64,000 bases of DNA from Chamaelirium japonicum (GCA_947650365.1 OX393555.1:84387995-84451994), one strand, 5' to 3'. Counted from the first letter of the stretch, positions 13,111-27,930 are shown. The notes: generated by a model not told the origin, from the sequence alone. Numbers and translations: made by a program.

Positions 13111-14260
13111 TTTGTACGATCCATTCGAATTCATTCGCACGATCCATTCTAATTCATTCATACGATCCATTCTAATTCATTCATACAATCCATTCTAATT
13201 CTTTCACACGATCCATTCTAATTCATTCGTAGGATCCATTCTAATTCATTCATACAATCTATTCTATTTCATTCGTACGATCCATTCTTACTCATTCGTA
13301 TGATCCATTCTAATTCATTTGGACGAATGTATCCATTCTAATTTATTCGTACGATCCATTCTAATTCATTCGTACGATCCATTCTAATTCATTCGTACGA
13401 TCCATTCTAATTCATTCATCCGATCCATTCTAATTTATTCGCACGAATGTATCCATTCTAATTCATTCGTACGATCCATTCTAATTCATTCGCACAATCT
13501 ATTCTAATTCATTCATACGATCCATTCTAATTCATTCGCCCGAATGTATCCATTCTAATTCATTCATACGATCCATTCTACTTCATTCGTACTATCCGTT
13601 CTAATTCACTCATACGATCCATTCTAATTCATTCATACGATCCATTCTAATTCATTTGCACGAATATATCCATTCTAATTCATTCGTACGATCCATTCTA
13701 ATTCCTTCGTACGATCCATTCTAATTCCTTCGTACGATCCATTCTATTTCATTCGTATGATCCATTCTAATTCCATCGTACGATCCATTCTAATTCCTTC
13801 GTATCCATTCTAATTCACTCATACGATCCATTCAAATTCATTCGTACGATCCATTCTAATTCATTCATACAATCCATTCTAATTCATTCGCACGAATGTA
13901 TCCATTCTAGTTCATTCGTACGATCCATTCTAATTCATTCGTACGATCCATTCTAATTCATTCGAACGATCCATTCTAATTCATTCGTATGATCCATTCT
14001 AATTCATTCATACGATCTATTCTAATTCATTTGTACGATCCATTCTAATTCATTCGCACAAATGTATCCATTCTAATTCATTCGTACGATCCATTCTAAT
14101 TCATTCATACAATCCATTCTAATTCTTTCACACGATCCATTCTAATTCATTCGTACGATCCATTCTAATTCATTCGTGCAATCCATTCTATTTCGTTCAT
14201 ACGATCCATTCTTACTTATTCGTACGATCCATTCTAATTCATTCACACGAATGTATCCAT
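13111..14260 (+). repeat. Satellite block, + orientation
   Basis: Plus monomers including TTCCTTCG units. It ends at ATCCATTCGTACAAATG, a join recurring at about 28359 and 34112. Confidence 0.92.
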
Positions 14261-16765
14261 TCGTACAAATGAATTAGAATAGATTGTACGAATGAATTAG
14301 AATGGATCGTATGAATGAATTAGAATGGATCGTACGAAGGAATTAGAATGGATCGTACGAATGAATTAGAATGGATCGTACGAATGAACTAGAATAGATC
14401 GTACGAATGAATTAGAATGGATCGTATGAAGGAATTAGAATGGATCGTACGAATGAATTAGAATGGATATATTCGTGCAAATGAATTAGAATGGATTGTA
14501 TGAATGTATTATAATGGATCGTATGAGTGAATTAGAATGGATCGTACGAATGAATTAGAATGGATTGTATGAATGAATTAGAATGGATCGTACGAATGAA
14601 TTAGAATGGATCGTATGAATGAATTAGAATGGATTGTACGAATGAATTACAATGGATCGTGCGAATGAATTAGAATGGATAGTACGAATGAATTAGAATG
14701 GATCGTATGAATGAACTAGAATGGATACATTCGTGCGAATGAATTAGAATAGATCGTACGAATGAATTAGAATGGATCGTAAGAATGAATTAGAATTGAT
14801 CGTACGAATGGATTAGAATGGATCATACGAATGAATTATAATAGATCGTGCGAATGAATTAGAATGGATCGAACGAATGAATTAGAATGGATATATTCGA
14901 GCGAATGAATTAGAATAGATCGTAGGAATGAATTAGAATGGATCATACTTTTGAATTAGAATGGATCGTACGAACGAATTAGAATGGATCGTACGAATGA
15001 ATTAGAATAAATACATTCGACCGAATGAATTAGAATGGATCGTACGAATGAATTAGAATAGATCATAGGAATGAATTAGAATGGATCGTGCAAATGAATT
15101 AGAATGGATACATTAGTGCGAATGAATTAGAATGGATCGTGCGAATGAATTAGAATGGATCGTACGAATGAATTAGAATGGATATATTTGAACGAATAAA
15201 TTAGAATAGATCATACGAATGAATTAGAATGGATCGTACGAATAAATTAGAATGGATAGTGCGAATGAATTAGAATCGATCGTACGAATGAATTAGAATG
15301 AATACATTCGTGCGAATGAATTAGAATGGATCATACGAATAAGTAAGAATGGATCGTACGAATGAAATAGAATGGATTATACAAATGAATTAGAATGGAT
15401 ACATTCATGCGAATGAATTAGAATGGATCGTATGTACGAATGAATTAGAATGGATACATTTGTGCGAATGAATTAGAATGGATCGTACGAATGAATTAGA
15501 ATGGATCGTGCGAATGAATTAGTATGGATCGTACGAATGAATTAGAATGGATCGTACGAATGAACTAGAATGGATACATTCGTGCGAATGAATTAGAATG
15601 GATCGTACGAATGAATTAGAATGGATCGTACGAATGAATTAAAATGGATCTTACGAATGAATTAGAATGGATTGTACGACTAAATTAGAATGGATCGTAT
15701 GAATGGTTTAGAATGGATACATTCGTGCGAATGAATTAGAATGGATCGAACGAATGAAATAGAATGGATCGTACGAATGAATTAGAATGGATCAAATGAA
15801 TGAATTAGAATGGTTACATTCATGCGAATGAATTAGAATGGATCGTACGAATGGATTAGAATGGATACATTCGTGCGAATGAATTAGAATGGATCATACG
15901 AATGATTAAGAATGGATCGTATGAATGAAATAGAATGGATTGTACGAATGAATTAGAATGGATCGTGCGAATGAATTTGAATGGATCGTACGAATGAATT
16001 AGAATGGATCGTGCTAATGAATTAGAATTGATCATACGAATGAAATAGAATGGATTGTACGAATGATTTAGAATGGATCATACGAATGAATTAGAATGGA
16101 TCGTACGAATGATTTAGAATGGATACATTCGTGCGAATGAATTAGAATGGATCATACGAATGAGTAAGAATGGATCGTACGAATGAAATAGAATGGATTG
16201 TACGAATGAATTAGAATGGATTCGTACGAATGAATTAGAATGGATACATTCGTGCGAATGAATTAGAATGGATTGTACCAATGAGTAAGAATGGATCGTA
16301 CGAATGAAATAGAATGGATTGTGCGAATGAATTAGAATGGATTGTACGAATGAATTAGAATGGATCGTGTGAAAGAATTAGAATGGATTGTATGAATGAA
16401 TTAGAATAGATCGTATGAATGAATTAGAATGGATCGTACGAATGAATTAGAAAGGATCGTACGAATGAATTAGAATGGATACATTAGTACGAATGAATTA
16501 GAATGGATACATTCGTGCGAAAGAATTAGAATAGATCGTATGAATTAATTAGAATGGATCCTATGAATGAATTAGAATGGATCGTGCGAAAGAATTAGAA
16601 TGGATCGTACGAATGAATTAGAATGGATCGTGCTAATGAATTAGAATTGATCGAACGAAAGAATTAGCATGGATCGTGCTAATGAATTAGAATGGAACGT
16701 ACGAATGAATTAGAATGGATCGTGTGAAAGAATTAGAATGGATTGTATGAATGAATTAGAATGAA
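14261..16765 (-). repeat. Long satellite block, - orientation
   Basis: About 2.5 kb of minus monomers. Markers GATATATTTGAACG (15181) and CGTATGTACG (15429) recur at 35125 and 35373, both 19944 bp downstream. It ends at GAATTC 16763-16768. Confidence 0.93.
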
Positions 16766-17861
16766 TTCGTACGATCCATTCAAATTCATTCGCACGATCC
16801 ATTCTAATTCATTCATACGATCCATTCTAATTCATTCATACAATCCATTCTAATTCTTTCACACGATCCATTCTAATTCATTCGTAGGATCCATTCTAAT
16901 TCATTCGTACAATCTATTCTATTTCATTCGTACGATCCATTCTTACTCATTCGTATGATCCATTCTAATTCATTCGGATGAATGTATCCATTCTAATTTA
17001 TTCGTACGATCCATTCTAATTCATTCGTACGATCCATTCTAATTCATTTGTACGATCCATTCTAATTCATTCGTCCGATCCATTCTAATTCATTCGCACG
17101 AATGTATCCATTCTAAATCATTCGTACGATCCATTCTAATTCATTCGTACGATCCATTCTAATTCATTCGTAAGATCTATTCTAATTCATTCGTACGATC
17201 CATTCTAATTCATTCATACGATCCATTCTAATTCATTCGCACGAATGTATCCATTCTAGTTCATTCGTACGATCTATTCTAATTCATTCGTACGATCCAT
17301 TCTAATTCATTCGCATGATCCATTCTAATTCATTCGTACGATCCATTCTAATTCATTCATACGATCCATTCTAATTCATTCGTATGATCCATTCTAATTC
17401 ATTCGCACAAATGTATCCATTCTAATTCATTCGTACGATCCATTCTAATTCATTCGCACGATCCATTCTAATTAATTCGTACAATCCATTCTAATTCATT
17501 CGCACGATCTGTTCTTATTCATTCGTACAATCCATTCTAATTCATTCGCACGAATGTATCCATTCTAATTCATTCGTACGATCCATTCTAATTCATTCGT
17601 ACGATCCATTCTAATTCATTCGTATGATCCATTCTAATTCATTCGTACGATCCATTCTAATTCATTCGTACGATCCATTCTAATTCATTCGTAAGATCCA
17701 TTCTAATTCATTCGTACGATCCATTCTAATTCATTCGCACGAATGTATCCATTCTAGTTCATTCGTACGATCCATTCTAATTCATTCGTACGATCCATTC
17801 TAATTCATTCGCACGATCCATTCTAATTCATTCGTACGATCAATTCTTATTCATTCGCACG
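16766..17861 (+). repeat. Satellite block, + orientation
   Basis: Plus monomers with 28-bp units spaced 143 bp (17100 to 17243) and with CGTAAG units. It ends where CGCAC meets GAATTAGAATGG. Confidence 0.92.
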
Positions 17862-18098
17862 AATTAGAATGGATTAGAATGGATCGTGCGAATGAATTAG
17901 AATGGATCGTATGAATGAATTAGAATGGATCGTAGAATGAATTAGAATGGATCATATGAAGGAATTAGAATGGATCATACGAATGAGTAAGAATGGATCG
18001 TACGAATGAAATAGAATGGATTGTACGAATGAATTAGAATGGATATATTCATGCAAATGAATTAGAATGGATCGGACGATTGAATTAGAATGGATCGT
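17862..18098 (-). repeat. Short satellite block, - orientation
   Basis: Ten or so minus units with several partial monomers near its left edge. It ends in CGTACG followed by ATTCATTC. Confidence 0.9.
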
Positions 18099-18880
18099 AC
18101 GATTCATTCTAATTCATTCGTACGATCCATTCTAATATATTCGTACGATTCATGCTAATTCATTCGCACGATCCATTCTAATTCATTCGTACGATCCATT
18201 CTTATTCATTCATACGATCCATTCTAATTCATTCAAACAATCCATTCTAATTCATTCGTACAATCCATTCTAATTCATTCGTATAATCCATTCTAACTCA
18301 TTCGGTAGATCCATTCTAATTCATTCGTACGATCCATTCTAATTCATTCCCACGATCCATTCTAATTTATTCGTACGATCCATTCTAATTCATTCGTACG
18401 ATCTATTCTAATTCATTCACACGAATGTAACCATTCTAATTCATTCATACGATTCATTCAAATTCATTCGTATGAGCTATTCTAATTCATTCGTACGATC
18501 CATTCTAATTCATTCGAACGATCCATTCTAATTCATTCGCACGATCCATTCTAATTCATTCGTACGATCCATTCTAATTCTTTCACACGATCCATTCTAA
18601 TTCATTCGTATGATCCATTCTAATTCATTCGCACGATCCATTCTAATTCATTCGTACGATCCATTCTAATTTATTCGTACGATCCATTCTAATTCATTCG
18701 TACGATCCATTCTAATTCATTCGTAAGATCCATTCTAATTCATTCGTACGATCCATTCTAATTCATTCGCACGAATGTATCCATTATAGTTCATTCGTAC
18801 GATCCATTCTAATTCATTCGTACGATCAATTCTAATTCATTCGCACGAATGTATCCATTCTAATTCATTCGTACGATCCT
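18099..18880 (+). repeat. Satellite block, + orientation
   Basis: Opening order of variants (CGATTCATTC, then a TACGATTCATGC unit) matches the block beginning at 48685. It ends at GATCCTGAATTAG, a join repeated at 39531. Confidence 0.92.
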
Positions 18881-19544
18881 GAATTAGAATGGATCGTACG
18901 AATGAATTAGAATGGATACCTTTGTGCATATGAATTAGAATGGATCGTGCGAATGAATTAAAATGGATTGTATGAATGAATTAGAATGGATCGTACGAAT
19001 GAATTAGAATGGATCGTATGAGTGAATTAGAATGGATACGAAGGAATTAGAATGGATCGTACGAAGGAATTAGAATGGATCATACGAATGAAATAGAATG
19101 GATCGTACGAAGGAATTAGAATTGATCGTACGAAGGAATTAGAATGGATCTTACGAAGGAATTAGAATGGATCGTACGAATGAATTAGAATGGATATATT
19201 CGTGCAAATGAATTAGAATGGATCGTATGAATGAATTAGAATGGATTGTATGAGTGAATTAGAACGGATAGTACGAATGAAGTAGAATGGATCGTATGAA
19301 TGAATTAGAATAGATTGTGCAAATGAATTAGAATGGATCGTATGAACGAATTAGAATGGATACATTCGTGCGAATAAATTAGAATGGATTGTATGAATGA
19401 ATTAGAATGGATCGTACGAATGAATTAGAATGGATCGTACGAATGAATTAGAATAGATTGCGCGAATGAATTAGAATGGATCGTGCAAATGAAATAGAAT
19501 GGATACAAATGAATTAGAATGGATCATACGAATGAATTAGAATG
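18881..19544 (-). repeat. Satellite block, - orientation
   Basis: Minus monomers with a GATACCTTTGTGCAT unit near the left edge, as at 39560, and the AGAACGGATAG marker at 19261. It ends at GAATGACGATCC. Confidence 0.92.
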
Positions 19545-19714
19545 ACGATCCATTCTTACTCATTCGTATGATCCATTCTAATTTATTCGCACGAATGTAT
19601 CCATTCTAATTCATTCGTACGTCTAATTCATTCGTATGGTCCATTCTAATTCATTCGCAAAATCCATTCTATTTCATTCGTACGATCCATTCTTACTCAT
19701 TCATATGATCCATT
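19545..19714 (+). repeat. Short satellite block, + orientation
   Basis: About seven units in the same order as 38311-38482 at an offset of 18768 bp. It ends at CATTATGGATAC. Confidence 0.93.
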
Positions 19715-20240
19715 ATGGATACATTCGTGCGAATGAATTAGAATGGATCATACAAATGAGTAAGAATGGATCGTACGAATGAAATAGAATGGATTGTGCG
19801 AATGAATTAGAATAGATCGTACGAATGAATTAGAATGGATCGTGTAAAAGAATTAGAATGGATTGTATAAATGAATTAGAATGGATCGTACGAATGAATT
19901 AGAATGGATCGTACGAATGAATTAGAATGGATCGTACGAATGAATTAGACTGGATACATTCGTGCGAATGAATTAGAATGGATACATTCGTGCGAAAGAA
20001 TTAGAATAGATCGTATGAATAAATTAGAATGGATCCTATGAATGAATTAGAATGGATCGTGTGAATGAATTAGAATGGATCGTACGAATGAATTAGAATG
20101 GATCATGCTAATGAATTAGAATTGATCGAACGAATGAATTAGCATGGATCGTGCTAATGAATTAGAATGGAACGTACGAATGAATTAGAATGGATCGTGT
20201 GAAAGAATTCGAATGGATTGTATGAATGAATTGGAATGAA
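19715..20240 (-). repeat. Satellite block, - orientation
   Basis: Matches 38483-39031; the offset changes from 18768 to 18791 across it, exactly one 23-bp monomer. It ends at GAATTC 20238-20243 in the inverted form of the junction. Confidence 0.93.
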
Positions 20241-20913
20241 TTCGTACGATCCATTCGAATTCATTCGCACGATCCATTCTAATTCATTAATACGATCCAT
20301 TCTAATTCATTCATATAATCCATTCTAATTCTTTCACACAATCCATTCTAATTCATTCGTAGGATCCATTCTAATTCATTCGTACAATCTATTCTATTCC
20401 ATTCGTACGATCCATTCTTACTCATTCGTATGATCCATTCTAATTCATTCGGACGAATGTATCCATTCTAATTTATTCGTAGGATCCATTCTAATTCATT
20501 TGTACGATCCATTCTAATTCATTCGTACGATCCATTCATACTCATTCGTATGATCCCTTCTAATTCATTCGTATGATCCATTCTAATTCATTCGCACTAT
20601 CCATTCTAATTCATTCGTACGATCCATTCTAATTCATTCGTATGATCCATTCTAATTTATTCGTTCAAATATATCCATTCTAATTCATTCGTACGATCCA
20701 TTCTAATTCATTCGCACGATCCATTCTAATTCATTCGCACGAATGTATCCATTCTAATTCATTTGCACGATCCATTCTAATTCATTCCTATGATCTATTC
20801 TAATTCATTCGTACGATCCATTCTAATTCATTCTAATTCATTCTTACGATCCATTCTACGATCCATTCTAATTTATTCGTATATTCCATTCTAATTCATT
20901 AGCACGATCCATG
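20241..20913 (+). repeat. Satellite block, + orientation
   Basis: Carries the TCGCACTATCC marker at 20591, 16510 bp after the copy at 4081, and the same pair of truncated monomers near 20820-20870. Confidence 0.92.
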
Positions 20914-20935
20914 CTAATGAATTAGAATGGATCGT
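20914..20935 (-). repeat. Single inverted monomer
   Basis: Duplicate of the one-monomer inversion at 4404, at the same 16510-bp offset and with the same flanks (ATGCTAATG left, CGTACG right). Confidence 0.9.
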
Positions 20936-21152
20936 ACGATCCAATCTAATTCATTCATACGATCCATTCTTACTCATTCGTATGATCCATTCTAATTCAA
21001 TCGTACGATCCATTCTAATTCATTCGTACGATCCATTCTAATTCCTTCGTACGATCCATTCTAATTCATTCGTACGATCCATTCTAATTCATTCGTACGA
21101 TCCATTCTAATTCCTTCGTACGATCCATTCTAATTCCTTCGTACGATCTATT
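20936..21152 (+). repeat. Short satellite block, + orientation
   Basis: Nine or so plus units matching 4426 onward, then broken by a CGATCTATTGAAATAG join not seen at the earlier copy, which continues in + orientation. The break is therefore private to this copy. Confidence 0.9.
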
Positions 21153-22719
21153 GAAATAGAATGGATTGCACGAATGAATTAGAATTGATCGTACGAATGA
21201 ATTAGAATGGATCGTGCGAATGAATTAGAATGGATCGTACGAATGAATTAGAATGGATCGTACGAATGAACTAGAATGGATACATTTGTGCGAATAAATT
21301 AGAATGGATCGTACGAATGAATTAGAATGGATCGTACGAATGAATTAGAATGGATCTTACGAATGAATTAGAATGGATCGTACGAATGAATTAGAATGGA
21401 TCGTACGAATGAATTAGAATGGATACATTCGTGCGAATGAATTAGAATGGATCGGACGAATGAATTAGAATGGATCGTACGAATGAATTAGAATGGATCA
21501 AATGAATGAATTAGAATGGTTACATTCATGCGAATGAATTAGAATGGATCGTACGAATGGATTAGAATGGATCGTACGAATGGATTAGAATGGATACATT
21601 CGAGCGAATGAATTAGAATGGATCGTACGAATGAATTAGAATGGATCGTACGAATGGATTAGAATCGATCCTACGAATGGATTAGAATGGATACCTTTGT
21701 GCATATGAATTAGAATGGATCGTACGAATGAATTAGAATGGATCATATTAATGAATTAGAATGGATCGTATGAATGAATTAGAATGGATCGTACGAATGA
21801 ATTAGAATGGATACATTCGTGCGAATGAATTAGAATGGATACATTCGTGCGAAAGAATTAGAATAGATCGTATGAATGAATTAGAATGGATCCAATGAAT
21901 GAATTAGAATGGATCGTGCGAATGAATTAGAATGGATCGTACGAATGAATTAGAATGGATCGTGCTAATGAATTAGAATTGATCGAACGAATGAATTAGA
22001 ATGGATACATTCGTGCGAATGAATTAGAATGGATCGGACAAATGAATTAGAATGGATCGTACGAATGAGTAAGAATGGATCGTACGAATGAAATAGAATA
22101 GATCGTACGAATGAATTAGAATGGATCGTACGAAGGAATTAGAATGGATCGTACGAATGAATTAGAATGGATATATTCGTGCAAATGAATTAGAATGGAT
22201 CGTATGAATGTATTAGAATGGATCGTATGAGTGAATTAGAATGGATCGTACGAATGAATTAGAATTGATCGTATGAATGAATTAGAATGGATACATTCGT
22301 GTGAATGAATTAGAATGGATCGTACGAATGAATTAGAATAGCTCATACGAATGAATTAGAATGAATCGTATGAATGAATTAGAATGGTTACATTCGTGCG
22401 AATGAATTAGAATAGATCGTACGAATGAATTAGAATGGATCGTACGAATAAATTAGAATGGATCGTGGGAATGAATTAGAATTGATCGTACGAATGAATT
22501 AGAATGAATCCACCGAATGAGTTAGAATGGATCATACGAATGAATTAGAATGGATTGTACGAATGAATTAGAATGGATTGTGCGAATGAATTAGAATGGA
22601 TCGTATGAATGAATAAGAATGGATCATACGAATGAATTAGAATGGATCGTGCGAATGAATTAGCATGAATCATACGAATGTATTAGAATGGATCGTACGA
22701 ATGATTTAGAATGAATCGT
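21153..22719 (-). repeat. Satellite block, - orientation
   Basis: Minus monomers with markers AGCTCATACG, GTGGGAATG and CCACCGAATGAG near 22330-22520 that recur in order after the LTR (47410-47600) and at 62910-63110. It ends in CGTACG. Confidence 0.93.
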
Positions 22720-23474
22720 ACGATCCATTCTAATTCAATCGTCCGATCCATTCTAATTCATTCGCATGAATGTATCCATTCTAATTCATTCGTACAATCC
22801 ATTCTATTTCATTCGTACGATCCATTCTTACTCATTCGTATGATCCATTCTAATTCATTCGTATGATCCATTCTAATTCATTCGTACGATCCATTCTAAT
22901 TCATTCGTACGATCCATTCTAATTCATTCGCACGATCCATTCTAATTCATTCATACGATCCATTCTAATTCATTCATACGATCCATTCTAATTCATTCCT
23001 ACAATCCATTCTAATTCATTCGCCCGATCCATTCTAATTCATTCATACGATCCATTCTATTCGAATGGATCATGCGGTCCATTCGAATTCATTCGCACGA
23101 TCCATTCTAATTCATTCATACGATCCATTCTAATTCATTCATACAATGCATTCTAATTCTTTCACACGATCCATTCTAATTCATTCGTACGATCCATTCT
23201 AATTCATTCGTACAATCCATTCTATTTCATTTGTACGATCCATTCTTACTCATTCGTATGATCCATTCTAATTCATTCGTACGATCCATTCTAATTCATT
23301 TGTACGATCCATTCTAATTCATTCGTACAATCCATTCTATTTCATTCGTACGATCCATTCTTACTCATTCGTATGATCCATTCTAATTCATTCGCACGAA
23401 TGTATCCATTCTAATTCATTCATACAATCCATTCTAATTCATTCCGTACGATCCATTCTAATTCATTCGTGCGA
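22720..23474 (+). repeat. Satellite block, + orientation
   Basis: Contains a tiny reversed piece, TTCGAATGGATCATGCG, at about 23060. It matches 43821 onward at an offset of 21101 bp. It ends in CGATCG (23472-23477). Confidence 0.92.
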
Positions 23475-23902
23475 TCGTACGAATGAATTAGAATGGATCG
23501 TACGAATGAATTAGAATAGATTGTGCGAATGAATTAGAATGGATCGTACGAATGAATTAGAATGGATCGTACGAATGAATTAGAATGGATCATACGAATG
23601 AGTAAGAATGGATCGTACGAATGAATTAGAATGGATCGTACGAATGAATTAGAATGGATCGTACGAATAAATTAGAATGGATACATTCGTCCGAATGAAT
23701 TAGAATGGATCATACGAATGAGTAAGAATGGATCGTACGAATGAAATAGAATAGATTGTACGAATGAATTAGAATGGATCCTACGGATGAATTAGAATGG
23801 ATCGTGTGAGAGAATTAGAATGGATTGTATGAATGAATTAGAATGGATCGTATGAATAAATTAGAATGGATCGTGCGAATGAATTCGAATGGATCGTACG
23901 AA
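23475..23902 (-). repeat. Satellite block, - orientation
   Basis: Minus monomers duplicated at 44576-45003. It ends at GAATTC 23900-23905. Confidence 0.93.
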
Positions 23903-25659
23903 TTCATTCTAATTCATTCATACAATCCATTCTAATTCTTTCACACGATCCATTCTAATTCATTCGTACGTTCCATTCTAATTCATTAGCACGATCCTTG
24001 CTAATTCATTCGTTCGATCAATTCTAATTCATTAGCACGATCCATTCTAATTCATTCGTACGATCCATTCTAATTCATTCGTACGATCCATTCTAATTCA
24101 TTCGCACGATCCATTCTAATTCATTCATAGGATCCATTCTAATTCATTCATACGATCTATTCTAATTCTTTCACACGAATGTATCCATTCTAATTCATTC
24201 GCACGAATGTATCCATTCTAATTCATTCGTACGATCCATTCTAATTCATTCGTACGATCCATTCTAATTCGTTCATACGATCTATTCTAATTCATTCATA
24301 CAATCCATTCTAATTGTTTCACAAGATCCATTCTAATTCATTCTTACGATCCATTCTAATTCATTCGCACAACCCATTCTATTTCATTCGTACGATCCAT
24401 TCTTATTCATTGGTACGATCCATTCTAATTCATTCGCACGAATGTATCCATTCTAATTCATTCATACGAATCCATTCTAATTCATTCGTACAATCTATTC
24501 TATTTCATTCGTACGATCCATTCTTACTCATTCGTATGATCCATTCTAATTCATTCGGACGAATGTATCCATTCTAATTTATTCGTATGATCCTTTCTAA
24601 TTCATTCGTACGATCCATTCTAATTCATTCGTACGATCCATTATAATTCATTCGTCCGATCCATTCTAATTCATTCGCACGAATGTATCCATTCTAATTC
24701 ATTCGTACGATCCATTCTAATTCATTCGTACGATCCATTCTAATTCATTCGTAAGATCCATTCTAATTGATTCGTACGATCCATTCTAATTCACTCATAC
24801 GATCCATTCTAATACATTCATACGATCCATTCTAATTCATTTGCACGAATATATCCATTCTAATTCATTCGTACGATCGATTCTAATTCCTTCGTACGAT
24901 CCATTCTAATTCATTCATACAATGCATTCTAATTCTTTCACACGATCCATTCTAATTCATTCGTACGATCCATTCTAATTCATTCGTACAATCCATTCTA
25001 TTTCATTTGTACGATCCATTCTTACTCATTCGTATGATCCATTCTAATTCATTCGTACAATCCATTCTAATTCATTTGTACGATCCATTCTAATTCTTTC
25101 ACACGATCCATTCTAATTCATTCGTAGGATCCATTCTAATTCATTCGTACAATCTATTCTAATTCATTCGTACGATCCCTTCTAATTCATTCGTACGATC
25201 CATTCTAATTCATTTGCACGAATATATCCATTCTAATTCATTCGTACGATCCATTCTAATTCCTTCGTACGATCCATTCTAATTCATTCGTACGATCTAT
25301 TCTATTTCATTCGTACGATCCATTCTTACTCATTCGTACGATCCATTCTAATTCATTCGTCCGATCCATTCTAATTCATTCGCACGAATGTATCCATTCT
25401 AATTCATTTGTTCGATCAATTCTAATTCATTAGCACGATCCATTCTAATTCATTCGTACGATCCATTCTAATTCATTCGCACGATCCATTCTAATTCATT
25501 CATTGGATCCATTCTAATTCATTCATACGATCTATTCTAATTCTTTCGCACGAATGTATCCATTCTAATTCATTCGTACGATCCATTCTAATTCATTCGT
25601 ACGATCCATTCTAATTCATTAATATGATCCATTCTAATTCATTCGTACGATCCATTCTA
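23903..25659 (+). repeat. Satellite block, + orientation
   Basis: Plus monomers. Against the copy starting at 45004 the offset drops from 21101 to 21078 between about 24050 and 24100, an indel of one monomer. The open frame at 24314-24577 is periodic satellite, not a gene. It ends at GATCCATTCTACAAATG. Confidence 0.92.
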
Positions 25660-27221
25660 CAAATGAAATAGAATGGATTGTACGAATTCATTCGTGCGAA
25701 TGAATTAGAATGGATCATACGAATGAGTAAGAATGGATCGTACGAATGAAATAGAATGGATTGTACGAATGAATTAGAATGGATCGTACGAAGGAATTAG
25801 AATGGATCGTACAAATGAATTAGAATGGATTCGTACGAATGAATTAGAATGGATTCGTGCGAATGAATTAGAATGGATCGTACCAATGAGTAAGAATGGA
25901 TCGTACGAATGAATTAGAATGGATCGTATGAATTAGAATGGATCGTACCAATGAGTAAGAATGGATCGTGCAAATGTATTAGAATGGATCGTATGAATGT
26001 ATTAGAATGGATCGTACGAATGAATTAGAATGGATTCGTACGAATGAATTAGACTGGATACATTCGTGCGAATGAATTAGAATAGATCGTACCAATGAGT
26101 AAGAATGGATCGTACGAATGAATTAGAATGGATCGTACGAATGAATTAGAATGGCGTCCGAATGAATTAGAATGGATCGTACGAATGAATTAGAATGGAT
26201 CATATTAATGAAATTGAATGGATCGTACGAATGAATTAGAATGGATACATTTGTGTGAATGAATTAGAATGGATCGTGCACGAATGAGTAAGAATAAATT
26301 AGAATGGATCATACGAATGAATTAGAATGGATCGTACGAATTAATTAGAATGGATATATTCGTGCAAATGAATTAGAATGGATTGTATGAATGTATTAGA
26401 ATGGATCGTATGAGTGAATTAGAATGGATCGTACGATTGAATTAGAATGGATCGTACGAATGAATTAGAATGGATACATTCGTGCGAATGAATTAGAATG
26501 GATACATTCGTGCGAAAGAATTAGAATAGATCGTATGAATGAATTAGAATGGATCCTATGACTGAATTAGAATGGATCGTTCGAATGAATTAGAATGGAT
26601 CGTACGAATGAATTAGAATAGATCGTACGAATGAATTAGAATGGATCGTACGAAGGAATTAGAATGGATCGTACGAAGGAATTAGAATGGATATATTCGT
26701 GCAAATGAATTAGAATGGATCGTATGAATGTATTAGAATGGATCGTGCGAATGAATTAGAATGGATCGTACGAATGAATTAGAATCGATCGTACGAATGA
26801 ATTAGAATGGATCTTACGAATGAATTAGAATGGATCGTACGAATGAATTAGAATGGATCCTACGAATGAATTAGAATGGAAACATTCGTGCGAATGAATT
26901 AGAATGGATCGGACGAATGAATTAGAATGGATCGTACGAATGAATTAGAATGGATCATACGAATGAATTAGAATGGATTGTACGAATAAATTAGAATGGA
27001 TACATTCGTCCGAATGAATTAGAATGGATCATACGAATGAATAAGAATGGATCGTACGAATGAAATAGAATAGATTGTACGAATGAATTAGAATGGATCC
27101 TACGAATGAATTAGAATGGATCGTGTGAAAGAATTAGAATGGATTGTATGAATGAATTAGAATGGATCGTATGAATGAATTAGAATGGATCGTGCAAATG
27201 AATTCGAATGGATCGTACGAA
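25660..27221 (-). repeat. Satellite block, - orientation
   Basis: Minus monomers with several partial units (GTACGAATTCATTCGTGCG at 25682, GTGCACGAATGAG near 26277). It ends at GAATTC 27219-27224. Confidence 0.92.
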
Positions 27222-27583
27222 TTCATTCTAATTCATTCATACAATCCATTCTAATTCTTTCACACGATCTATTCTAATTCATTCATAGGATCCATTCTAA
27301 TTCATTCGTACAATCTATTCTATTTCATTCGTACGATCCATTCTTACTCATTCGTATGATCCATTCTAATTCATTCGGACGAATGTATCCATTCTAATTC
27401 ATTCGTACGATCCATTCTAATTCATTCGTACGATCCATTCTAATTCATTCGTCCGATTCATTCTAATTCATTCGCACGAATGTATCCATTCTAATTCATT
27501 CGTACGGTCCATTCTAATTCATTCGCACAATCCATTCTATTTCATTCGTACGATCCATTCTTACTCATTCGTATGAACCATTA
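27222..27583 (+). repeat. Satellite block, + orientation
   Basis: Begins with the GAATTC right flank and ends at CATTATGGATAC, as at 7634, 19714, 38482 and 60025. Confidence 0.93.
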
Positions 27584-27930
27584 TGGATACATTCGTGCGA
27601 ATGAATTATAATGGATCATACGAATGAGTAAGAATGGATCGTACGAATGCAATAGAATGGATTGTGCGAACGAATTAGAATGGATCGTACGAATGAATTA
27701 GAATGGATCGTGTGAAAGAATTAGAATGGATTGTATGAATGAATTAGAATAGATCGTATGAATGAATTAGAATGGATCGTACGAATGAATTAGAATGGAT
27801 AATACGAATGAACTAGAATGGATACATTCGTGCGAATGAATTAGAATGGATCGTACGAATGAATTAGAATGGATCGTACGAATGAATTAGAATGGATCTT
27901 ACAAATGAATTAGAATGGATCGTACGAATG
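27584..27930 (-). repeat. Satellite block, - orientation
   Basis: Direct duplicate of 7635-7983 at a constant offset of 19948 bp at both edges. Confidence 0.93.

Noticed and set aside
24314-24577. Open frame of 87 codons in the satellite, with a repeating Ile-His-Ser-Asn-Ser-Phe pattern
   Set aside because: 23 is not a multiple of three, so three monomers give a 23-residue peptide period in any stop-free run. It has no independent composition, promoter or conserved domain; the frame is opened by chance variants.
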